Source: Nostoc sp. PCC 7107 (GTDB taxonomy: Bacteria; Cyanobacteriota; Cyanobacteriia; Cyanobacteriales; Nostocaceae). From it: 64,000 nucleotides of DNA. Location: positions 979,001 through 1,043,000 of the forward strand of contig NC_019676.1 of assembly GCF_000316625.1 (NCBI RefSeq). The letters are read 5' to 3'. Of the stretch, positions 54,589-62,160 are shown piece by piece (position 1 is the first letter of the stretch; every line of letters starts with the position of its first letter). The notes under the pieces are model-generated. The model was not told the DNA's origin. It made no database searches and saw only the letters and a program-made list of their open reading frames with translations. The position numbers and the translations under genes are program-made.

Positions 54589-56768
54589 AACCCGTGAAAC
54601 AAAAGCTGATCAAAGCTTTTGGCACAAAAACAGAACTCGAAGCTTATTTACGACGAATGCTGAGAACTTTACAGCAGGATTCGCCTTCAACTCCAGGTTA
54701 TGCAGCTGGTAACATAATCAATCTACTGCGACAACTCCAAATAGATAAATCCCAGCCAGATTCACACATTGATTTGAGTGGATGTGATTTTTCGGGACTG
54801 ACTATCTGGCAAGCATATCTCAAAGATGCCAATTTACAAGACACCAGCTTTGCCAATGCTGATTTAAAGAGTTCTGTATTCACAGAAACGATGTCTAGTA
54901 TCGTTTCTGTGAGATTTAGTCCTGATGGCAAATTTTTTGCCACAGGTTTAATCACCGGAGAAATTAGATTATGGCGGACTGCTGATACTAAACAAATTCG
55001 CATTTATCAAGGTCATACTGCTTGGGTTTGGGCTTTTGCCTTTAGCCCAGACAGTACAATCCTGGCCAGCGGTAGTGCTGACTACACAATTAAACTCTGG
55101 GACGTGCAAACAGGTGAATGTCTGCAAACCTTCACAAAACATAAAAATAAAGTTTATTCAGTAGCTTTCAGTCCTGATGGTTCTTTATTAGCCAGTGCTG
55201 GGGAAGACAAAACTATAAAAGTTTGGGATATTGCGACAGGGGTTTGTCAGCAGACACTTTCAGAACATGATGGTTGGGTGTGGACTGTGACTTTTCAACC
55301 AACCCCAACCACTAAAAACAATCTTTTACTTGCTAGTGGTAGCGCTGACAGCAAAATTAAGCTGTGGGATATCAATACAGGTAAATGTTTGAAAACTTGG
55401 AATGGTCATAGTCGTGATGTTCATTCAGTAGCTTTCAGTCCTGATGGGCGAACCCTAGCCAGTGGTAGCAGAGACCTCACCCTCAAACTTTGGGATGTAA
55501 ATACAGGTAAATGTCGGCAAACTTGGGAGGGACATAGTAAAAAAATTTATTCGGTACGATTTAGTCCCGATGGGCAAATCTTAGCTAGTTGTGGAGAAGA
55601 TAGAACGATTAAACTCTGGGATATCGCCCAGGGTAAATGCTTGAAGACCTTGCAGGGTCATTATAGTCAAGTGTGGGCGATCGCTTTCAGCCCTGACAGT
55701 CGCACTTTAATCAGTTGTAGTGACGACCAAACAGCCAGACTGTGGGATGTGAATACAGGCAACTGTCTCAATGTATTACAAGGTTATACCCGCGATGTCT
55801 ATTCCGTAGCCTTTAGTCCCAATAGTCAAATTCTAGCGAGTGGACGGGATGACCACAGTATTAACCTGTGGAACTTACAAACATTAGAATGCCATCCTCT
55901 CACAGAACATCAAGGGCGGATTCGTTCTGTCGCCTTTCATCCCAATGGGCAAATCCTCGCCAGCGGTAGTGCTGACAATACAATTAAAATCTGGGATATC
56001 ACAGACATTCGCCATAGCAAATGTACTCAAACCTTGACTGGACACGGTAACTGGGTTTGGACAGTTGCTTTTAGTCCAGATGGGCAAACTCTAGTCAGTA
56101 GTAGCGAAGACCGCAGCATTCGCATCTGGGATATTTCTAGTGGTGAGTGTGTGAGAAAAATCAAAGAACATAGCCATTGGGTGTGGACAGTAGCCTTTCA
56201 TCCTGATGGCAATACTCTGGCAAGTGGTAGCGCTGACAGTCAAATTAAACTTTGGAATGTCGCCAGTGGCGAATGTCTCCAAACCTTCACAGAACATCAA
56301 GACATGATTTGGTCAGTCGCCTTTAGTCCTGATGGGAAACTTTTAGCCAGTGGTAGCGAAGACAAAAGCGTGAAGTTATGGAATCTTCGCACAGGCGAAT
56401 GTATTCACACCTTAACAGGGCATGATCAACAAGTCTACTCAGTGGCATTTAGTCCCAATGGTCAGATTTTAGCTAGTGCTGGCGCTGATACCACTGTGAT
56501 GCTATGGCAAGTAAATACAGGTGAGTTTCTCGAAACCTTGAAATTAGGACATACAGCAGCGATTCGTTCCTTAGCTTTTACTCCCGATGGTAAGTTATTG
56601 GCGAGTGGCGGCGAAGACGAAAAAATTCAACTATGGGATGTGCAGACTTGTCGAAGAGTGCGATCGCTTAAACCAGATCGTCTATATGAACGTATGGATA
56701 TTAGCAATATCACAGGCTTAACTGATGCTGAAAAAGCTTCTTTAAAAATGTTAGGGGCTGTTGATTAA
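54507..56768 (+). CDS. NB-ARC/WD40 STAND protein, C-terminal WD40 part (-1 frame)
   Basis: Reading on in the -1 frame from the A-run gives about 753 residues. A helical region (HIRQIQERLILEPVKQKLI) is followed by a short pentapeptide-like module (DLSGCDFSGLTIWQAYLKDA) and 14 WD40 repeats, enough for two seven-bladed propellers, then a C-terminal ...NITGLTDAEKASLKMLGAV motif common at the end of Nostoc WD40 proteins. Joined to the N-terminal part the protein would be about 1,208 residues. The first Met in this frame (54531) lies inside the expected sequence, so independent translation is less likely. Confidence 0.85.
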   Translation: MEFVHAHPLLQARSLDHIRQIQERLILEPVKQKLIKAFGTKTELEAYLRRMLRTLQQDSPSTPGYAAGNIINLLRQLQIDKSQPDSHIDLSGCDFSGLTIWQAYLKDANLQDTSFANADLKSSVFTETMSSIVSVRFSPDGKFFATGLITGEIRLWRTADTKQIRIYQGHTAWVWAFAFSPDSTILASGSADYTIKLWDVQTGECLQTFTKHKNKVYSVAFSPDGSLLASAGEDKTIKVWDIATGVCQQTLSEHDGWVWTVTFQPTPTTKNNLLLASGSADSKIKLWDINTGKCLKTWNGHSRDVHSVAFSPDGRTLASGSRDLTLKLWDVNTGKCRQTWEGHSKKIYSVRFSPDGQILASCGEDRTIKLWDIAQGKCLKTLQGHYSQVWAIAFSPDSRTLISCSDDQTARLWDVNTGNCLNVLQGYTRDVYSVAFSPNSQILASGRDDHSINLWNLQTLECHPLTEHQGRIRSVAFHPNGQILASGSADNTIKIWDITDIRHSKCTQTLTGHGNWVWTVAFSPDGQTLVSSSEDRSIRIWDISSGECVRKIKEHSHWVWTVAFHPDGNTLASGSADSQIKLWNVASGECLQTFTEHQDMIWSVAFSPDGKLLASGSEDKSVKLWNLRTGECIHTLTGHDQQVYSVAFSPNGQILASAGADTTVMLWQVNTGEFLETLKLGHTAAIRSLAFTPDGKLLASGGEDEKIQLWDVQTCRRVRSLKPDRLYERMDISNITGLTDAEKASLKMLGAVD

Positions 56769-56984
56769 AGTTCTCAACTTTCCGGTAGTAGGCTGATCAA
56801 AAATGAATACATTAATGATGAAAATTTGTATCTTAAATCATTCTGAAGAGATATGAATGCAAGCACATCATTTTGTTTTCCTGTTCATTTATAAGGATGA
56901 TTGGTATTTTTATTTTAAAAAATACCAATTATCTGCCAGGGCATCACACCATCAAAAAATATTAATCTTAGGTGTGTAATCGTC

Positions 56985-58634
56985 GTGTTATTATCTCAAA
57001 CTAAAAGTAAACAAACATCCACTCAGATTAATTCCATAAAAATTGTTTTAATTGGAGAATTTCTGAAACACAGAAGCTTTAATGGTGCAAATAAAGCCTT
57101 GCCAGTTTTAGCTTCTAGTTTATTTAATGCTGGGTTTAGGCAAGTTTTACAACTAGATTTGGAACGTCTGGATTTGAGTATTGATGATGTTTTAAAGGAA
57201 ATTAGAGATGCGGATTTAATTATCTTTGCTGGTTGTCTCACAACTCAATGGCCAGAAATTGACAATCACAGTAGCAAAATTTTTTCCCAACTTCAAAAAT
57301 ATGGCAGAAAAAATGTACCAATTTTAGTTGGTGGTTATGCAACTAAAAGCGTTGAAGATATTGCCCGCATTACACCGTGGATTACAGCTTTTTGTGATGG
57401 TGAAGGCGAAGAATCAATTATAGAAATTGCTCATGCCGTTGCTAGAGGAACTTTCTATGAAGAGATGCAACATTTGCCTGGGTTGTGTTTTATCACTGAT
57501 GATGGGAAATTTCATCGGACTATTGCAACCAGAGTTAATAACTTTGATGATATTGACCAAAACTTGGGTTTAGTTCATGTACCAAAAGTACATGATATGG
57601 ATATTTTTAAAACTTCAGATGGTAGACAATTAAAAACCGCCCAAATATTTACTCAACGAGGCTGTCCTTGGGGATGTGGTTTTTGTAATAAAAGTAGTGA
57701 AAGTAATAGTGTTATTAGGTTAAGTGAAGCATCTTTTCGCAGACAATTACAACAACTAAAAAAACATGGTTATGAAGCAATTTATTTAGATGTTGATACT
57801 TTTACTGTGCATGAGCAAGCAGCCAAACGTGAAGCCGAAATTCTTAAAGAAGAAGGATTTATTTGGGGTTCTAATACACGCATCGATAAAATTAACTATG
57901 AACAGATGCGTTATTTAGTAGAACATAATTGTGTATATCTGTTTTTTGGGGTTGAGCATACCTTACCAGAAGTTTCATTAGCTAACCACAAATTTAACGG
58001 TTCTTTTGCTAGTCAAATTAAGCAAGCATTTGATTATCCAGCTAAGATTGCCAGAGTTTTTCAAGATATGAATCAAGCTGGATTACCCAGTAGTTATTTT
58101 TTGATTTTAGGCTTACCAAAAGCCAAACTCAATGCTGATAAAACAGAGATTATCAGTTACGAACCGACAACTTTTGCTGATGATATCCAAGCAATTCACT
58201 TTGGGATTGAAAAGTGTAACCCAGATTTTTTAAATTTCAATGTGCTGCGATTTATGCCTGGGAGTATGGCTGCTGATACAGTTGGTGATTTCAGCTACAC
58301 TTGTGTGCGCCCATCAGGAAAACAGCCAATTACTGCTGGATACTTTTTACCACGAGCCGTCAATTATTATGGCTATCCTCAGTTTCAAGAACATGGTGTG
58401 TATCGATTGTGTGAATCGGTGAGTAGATATCAACCGATTACAACAGCGATGAATCCCCAACGGGTTTACGATACCATCTGCTACGCCATACGGTTGATTA
58501 ATGCCAAGATTGATGCAGGTGGTAAAGCGACAAAATTGTTTATTGATCGAGATTTAATAGCTTTAGGTTTAGTCAGTCAAGATGTACAGGGAAAATATGC
58601 GATCGCACCTTTAGAAGACTTTGCCAAAATTTGA
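56985..58634 (+). CDS. radical SAM protein with B12-binding-like N-terminal domain
   Basis: This 549-residue protein starts at a GTG. The N-terminal domain (about 15-155) has the Rossmann-like layout of B12-binding domains (VLIGEF..., DLIIFAGC, VPILVGGYATKS) but no DxHxxG cobalt-ligating motif. The radical SAM domain has Cys227, 231 and 234 (RGCPWGCGFCNKSSE). A C-terminal region of about 130 residues follows. The substrate is unknown, and no obvious partner is adjacent. I cannot place it in a named subfamily. Confidence 0.82.
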   Translation: MLLSQTKSKQTSTQINSIKIVLIGEFLKHRSFNGANKALPVLASSLFNAGFRQVLQLDLERLDLSIDDVLKEIRDADLIIFAGCLTTQWPEIDNHSSKIFSQLQKYGRKNVPILVGGYATKSVEDIARITPWITAFCDGEGEESIIEIAHAVARGTFYEEMQHLPGLCFITDDGKFHRTIATRVNNFDDIDQNLGLVHVPKVHDMDIFKTSDGRQLKTAQIFTQRGCPWGCGFCNKSSESNSVIRLSEASFRRQLQQLKKHGYEAIYLDVDTFTVHEQAAKREAEILKEEGFIWGSNTRIDKINYEQMRYLVEHNCVYLFFGVEHTLPEVSLANHKFNGSFASQIKQAFDYPAKIARVFQDMNQAGLPSSYFLILGLPKAKLNADKTEIISYEPTTFADDIQAIHFGIEKCNPDFLNFNVLRFMPGSMAADTVGDFSYTCVRPSGKQPITAGYFLPRAVNYYGYPQFQEHGVYRLCESVSRYQPITTAMNPQRVYDTICYAIRLINAKIDAGGKATKLFIDRDLIALGLVSQDVQGKYAIAPLEDFAKI

Positions 58635-58651
58635 ATTTTAGCGCATTTCGA

Positions 58652-58684
58652 CTTCTCCCCAAGGGAGACGCTACGCGAACGCTC
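58652..58684. repeat. dispersed repeat GGGAGACGCTACGCGAACG
   Basis: CCCCAAGGGAGACGCTACGC at 58657-58676 plus GAACGCT matches a motif I recognise as highly repeated in Nostoc-type genomes. It follows the radical SAM gene and precedes the IS630 insertion. No second copy is in this window. Confidence 0.5.
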
Positions 58685-58704
58685 AATGCTCAATAGATAC
58701 GTAG

Positions 58705-58719
58705 GGTGTGTTACGGCTA
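58705..58719. repeat. left arm of a palindromic repeat split by the IS630 element
   Basis: GGTGTGTTACGGCTA matches, with one mismatch, the reverse complement of TAGCCGTAACGCACC at 59904-59918 on the far side of the insertion sequence. Removing the element brings the arms together as one hairpin. Confidence 0.65.
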
Positions 58720-58786
58720 TACAAGGATTTGAGAACTTATACCAATTCAAAAAATGTTTGCGACAGATAAGGCATTGAGGATGAAG

Positions 58787-59323
58787 TCATAACCAGTCAA
58801 AGAAGCAGCAATTTGAGGAGTGAGGAGAGCTAGGAGTTGAGCAACCTTGGTTTGCAGATGCTCGCCTGTTATCAAATAGCTCCCATTTCAAGTCTTGCTT
58901 GAGATATTCCCAAACGCGCTCTATGGGATTGAGTTCAGGAGAATGAGCAGGCTGGAACAAAAGAACAATATTCTCTGGAATTTGTAAACGTTTAGCTTGA
59001 TGAAATAAGCCGTTATCAACTTGGAGAATGTTAAGTGATTTGGGATAACAGGCAGCGAACTCGTTCAAAAATTGTTGGTAGCATTCGGTATCAACATGAG
59101 AAAACTGCCAAAATAAACTTTCCCCAGTAAGTGGTTCAACTGCTCCATATAGCCAGAACGCTTTAAATTGCCACTGCCAATCACCAATAGGCTTAACTCC
59201 GGGAAGAGTAATTTTACGTCCTTCAATGGTTTTGAGTCCAAATCGACTCTCATCTTGTACAAAATAACGAATATTTTCGTACTGAGGCAAGATAATGGCA
59301 CTGTATTGAGCAATTAATTGCAA
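58787..59323 (-). CDS. IS630 transposase, C-terminal DDE part
   Basis: The frame encodes a DDE domain with all three acidic residues: YFVQDESRFG, LQVDNGLFHQ and NPIERVWEYLK. It is reached from the upstream frame by one extra A in the run at 59336-59343, reading on as LGDDLQLIAQY. Joined product about 345 residues. All catalytic residues are present, so the element may be functional if slippage occurs. Confidence 0.85.
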   Translation of the reverse strand: MQLIAQYSAIILPQYENIRYFVQDESRFGLKTIEGRKITLPGVKPIGDWQWQFKAFWLYGAVEPLTGESLFWQFSHVDTECYQQFLNEFAACYPKSLNILQVDNGLFHQAKRLQIPENIVLLFQPAHSPELNPIERVWEYLKQDLKWELFDNRRASANQGCSTPSSPHSSNCCFFDWL

Positions 59324-59823
59324 GTCATCACCGAGTTTTTTTTAAAAGACTCTAGTTTTTCTTCGTCCTGTTTTCGGTTACGCGGACGTGGGACTTTCAG
59401 CTTGGCTTTGAGCCTGTAACGTGCCAGATGATGTACAGTTGCGTACTCAGCTTGCACACCCAAGGTTTTTTCTAACCAATGTTGTATTTGTGTGTACCGT
59501 TGAAACCCACCTTCTGGTTGTTCGAGTTGTTTTTTCAAACTCGATACAGCCCAATCTGGTATTGCTCTTTTTCGACCTGAACTCGTTCCAAATTCAACAA
59601 CCGCCTCAATTCCTCCTTCTCGATAATCTGCCAACCATCGATGTACTGTAGCTCGATGTTTTCCCAAGATTTTAGCAATCTCACTTACACTCATTTCTTG
59701 CCCTTTAATCAGATATAGGGCTTGTATACGTTCTTTGCTCCGAGACTGTTTTTGATGTTTGAGCAACTTCTCTAGTTCCTCGACACTTTCTTCTATCTCG
59801 ATTTGTGTTACCCCTACCATCAC
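59314..59823 (-). CDS. IS630 transposase, N-terminal helix-turn-helix part
   Basis: The 169-codon frame encodes two helix-turn-helix segments (MSVSEIAKILGKHRATVHRW and WAVSSLKKQLEQPEGGFQRY) and a basic linker. It ends EEKLESFKKNSVMTCN at an A8 run; the last residues after KK are off-frame. The overlap with the DDE frame is a few bases, the usual geometry of programmed -1 frameshifting in IS630 elements. Confidence 0.85.
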   Translation of the reverse strand: MMVGVTQIEIEESVEELEKLLKHQKQSRSKERIQALYLIKGQEMSVSEIAKILGKHRATVHRWLADYREGGIEAVVEFGTSSGRKRAIPDWAVSSLKKQLEQPEGGFQRYTQIQHWLEKTLGVQAEYATVHHLARYRLKAKLKVPRPRNRKQDEEKLESFKKNSVMTCN

Positions 59824-59904
59824 ATACCCTGAATGCTACTTCTGTCTATTTTTACCATTTGTCGCATTCTTTTTTCAAATTGGTATTAGGAAAGTGAATT
59901 AATT

Positions 59905-59941
59905 AGCCGTAACGCACCATATTTCTCAGTGCGTTACGGCT
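59905..59941. repeat. perfect hairpin with GTGCGTTACGGCT arms
   Basis: AGCCGTAACGCAC (59905-59917) pairs perfectly with GTGCGTTACGGCT (59929-59941) around an 11-base loop. It lies between the two IS elements and is also the right-hand arm of the repeat interrupted by copy A. Confidence 0.75.
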
Positions 59942-60039
59942 TACGCTTAACACATGCGAAGAATTTATTTATATAGCTGTAGCCAATAAGATTAGGACAT
60001 AAACTATGAAGTATTCCTAGTATTGCGATTCAAACTCAG

Positions 60040-60426
60040 ATGGCTAAACCCTATAGTGATGATTTCCGGCAAAAGGTGATGCAAGCAATTGAGTTGGACG
60101 GTCTCAAAAAGAGTGAGGCGAGCCAATTGTTCAATATCAGTCGCAATACGATTAACTTGTGGTGTCAAAGAAAAGCCCAAACGGGTGATATCAAGGTCAA
60201 ATCGAGGCAGGAATGCCAAAGGGGTGGCAAAATCGATGATTGGGAGAAGTTTCGCGCATTTGTCAAAGCAAATGGTGATAAAACTCAAGTCCAAATGGTA
60301 GAGTTATGGGAAGGAGAGATTAGTCAACGCACGATTTCACGGGCATTGCAGAAAATTGGACACACCCGTAAAAAAAAACATATGGCTACTGTCAACGAGA
60401 TGAAGCCAAACGAGCAACCTTTCTAG
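60040..60426 (+). CDS. IS630 transposase (copy B), N-terminal part
   Basis: The 128-codon frame has a helix-turn-helix (FRQKVMQAIELDGLKKSEAS, QLFNISRNTINLWCQRK) and a second DNA-binding segment (VQMVELWEGEISQRTISRAL). After HTRKKK at the A9 run 60370-60378 the frame reads HMATVNEMKPNEQPF to a stop. One extra A leads into T-Y-G-Y-C-Q-R-D and the DDE half. Confidence 0.85.
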   Translation: MAKPYSDDFRQKVMQAIELDGLKKSEASQLFNISRNTINLWCQRKAQTGDIKVKSRQECQRGGKIDDWEKFRAFVKANGDKTQVQMVELWEGEISQRTISRALQKIGHTRKKKHMATVNEMKPNEQPF

Positions 60427-60917
60427 CACAACTGAAGAACCCAAAAGCACCACACTTGGTTTATGTCGATGAATCGGGAATGGATGAACGAGATAACTAC
60501 GGCTATGGGTACTCACCAACAGGGGAACGATTTTACGACCTCAAATCCGGTCGGCGACAGGGACGCATTAACATGATTGCTGGGTATCGGGATAATCAAT
60601 TGATTGCCCCATTTACAGTCGAGGGGGCGTGTAACCGCACAGTGTTTGAAACCTGGCTAGAAACATGTTTGATTCCGGTTTTGCGTCCCGGTGAGTGGGT
60701 AATTGTGGATAATGCGACGTTTCATCATGGTGGTCGAATTGCCCAACTCATACATGATGCAGGCTGTGAACTTGTTTATTTACCTCCCTATTCACCAGAC
60801 CTTAATCGTATTGAGAAGTGTTGGGCATGGTTAAAAAGTAGGATTCGCAAACAATTACACAATTGTGATCATTTACGTGATGCTATCGAATTCGTTCTCA
60901 AGCACGCAGCGTCCTAA
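60379..60917 (+). CDS. IS630 transposase (copy B), C-terminal DDE part
   Basis: In the frame reached after the A9 run the product continues about 178 residues with the DDE residues in YVDESGMDER, VIVDNATFHH and NRIEKCWAWLK, close to ISY100-like transposases. The first Met in this frame is at 60456, mid-domain. The full joined protein is about 292 residues. Confidence 0.85.
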
Positions 60918-60975
60918 TAAAACTGGCTATAGCTATAACTAGTACAGATTGGCATAAATAAACATCACTATTCCT

Positions 60976-61003
60976 TCTTTTTACTTTTTACTTTTTACTT
61001 TTG
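60976..61003. repeat. STRR: ACTTTTT units beside IS copy B
   Basis: TTCTTTTT followed by ACTTTTT, ACTTTTT and ACTTTTG heptamers lies between the IS and the protease stop. Confidence 0.6.
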
Positions 61004-61021
61004 CCTTGTTATACTAACCCC

Positions 61022-61966
61022 TTATTTCTTTCCAAATAATCTATCTAAAAAGGAGATATTTACAGCTAAATTAATTAAACCTTTCCCACTTCTTCTATCG
61101 ACAATTTCCGCATTATTTAAAGCCACAATATAAGGCTCACCCTCAATAGAGGCAATAATCGGGCCACCAGATGAACCACCCGCCGTATCGCAATCATGTA
61201 ATAAGATATTTGACTGCTCATCAACAATACTGCAACCAGCTTGAAAACCCGCAGTCCATCCCTGGCCTGCTGTTAAACCCCAAAACTTTTCCGTCTCTAC
61301 TTGGGGATAATCACCAGAATACCCGACAAAAAAGAATCTTTTCTCATTCCGAATTAACGTTTTAGCAGGCAGAGACTTCCAACCTAGATAACCATATTTA
61401 CGTCCCAGTGGTCGATCAATTTTTACAACAGCCCAATCATTAGCGTTAGAATTTTTATCTTGAAAGTGAGTACCTGCTAGATACTGCACAGCATAAGCTT
61501 TATCTTTATATTGACCATCAACTACATTGGGTAGAAAAGCAACTCGGCTGGCAACCTCGCCAGTTTTGGGGTCAACTACACAGTGAGCATTAGTTAATAC
61601 GATATCCTCATCAATCAAAGTTCCTGTGCAGGTGTAAGTTTGCGAATTTGATTCACCGACAATTCGACCAACAGTAGACCAAGGATAATTATTACTTAAC
61701 ATCGGTAGGCGATCGTCCCGCCCTATCGTCCCCCGTGTCCCTTTTTTAATAGGTTTATTTGACTCCTCAAGTTTTTCTGGCTTGAATGGTGTGCCGCTAT
61801 GTTGTAATTCTAATTGACCCGCTTTTTTTAACGTTGGAGCTGCTGTTGTTTCTGGTGGTTTTTGCACCTGTGCTTCTACAGAAACCCAAACACCCAAACT
61901 CATCACACAAATAACACCAGAAATCAATAATGCAGAATTTTTTTGAGAAATCAATCTGTTATTCAT
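61022..61966 (-). CDS. secreted trypsin-like (S1/V8-type) serine protease
   Basis: This 314-residue protein has a signal-anchor (SALLISGVICVMSLGVWVSV), a linker of about 60 residues, and a chymotrypsin-fold domain with His128 (LTNAHC), Asp177 (NDWAVVKI) and Ser266 (GGSSGGP). An intact triad implies activity. The polar segment before the domain may be a propeptide. Likely periplasmic or secreted; substrate unknown. Confidence 0.9.
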   Translation of the reverse strand: MNNRLISQKNSALLISGVICVMSLGVWVSVEAQVQKPPETTAAPTLKKAGQLELQHSGTPFKPEKLEESNKPIKKGTRGTIGRDDRLPMLSNNYPWSTVGRIVGESNSQTYTCTGTLIDEDIVLTNAHCVVDPKTGEVASRVAFLPNVVDGQYKDKAYAVQYLAGTHFQDKNSNANDWAVVKIDRPLGRKYGYLGWKSLPAKTLIRNEKRFFFVGYSGDYPQVETEKFWGLTAGQGWTAGFQAGCSIVDEQSNILLHDCDTAGGSSGGPIIASIEGEPYIVALNNAEIVDRRSGKGLINLAVNISFLDRLFGKK

Positions 61967-62160
61967 TGATCAGCCTCTTTACTTTGTAGACAAAAATACC
62001 ATTCTTCGATGAAAATCAGCTTAATTAAATGCCATTAAATCAATACTTAGCACCAATACTCTGCGTAACTCTGCAGTATCCTCCACCTGCCTTTGCGTTT
62101 AAAAACACAAAAAACCCTTCAAATTCCGGAATTATCTCTGCCCATCAGAATTGGGATAAT

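Larger units (their letters stand above)
58740..59885. mobile_element. IS630-family insertion sequence (copy A)
   Basis: The element is about 1.15 kb. Terminal inverted repeats of about 30 bp begin ATACCAATT(C/T) at both ends and share GCGACA(G/A)AT, flanked by TA, the IS630/Tc1 target. It carries a two-part transposase on the minus strand joined at an A-run. It lies inside a palindromic repeat. Confidence 0.88.
59972..60937. mobile_element. IS630-family insertion sequence (copy B, distinct subtype)
   Basis: The element is about 965 bp with 27-bp terminal inverted repeats, outer ends TATAGCT(G/A)TAGCCA and inner ends ATTAGGAC, flanked by TA. The transposase stop lies in the right repeat. Its sequence is unrelated at the DNA level to copy A. 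Confidence 0.9.

Noticed and set aside
54531-56768. Independent start of the WD40 part at 54531
   Set aside because: The first Met lies inside the segment that continues the upstream protein; no ribosome-binding site. The frameshifted fusion is more likely.
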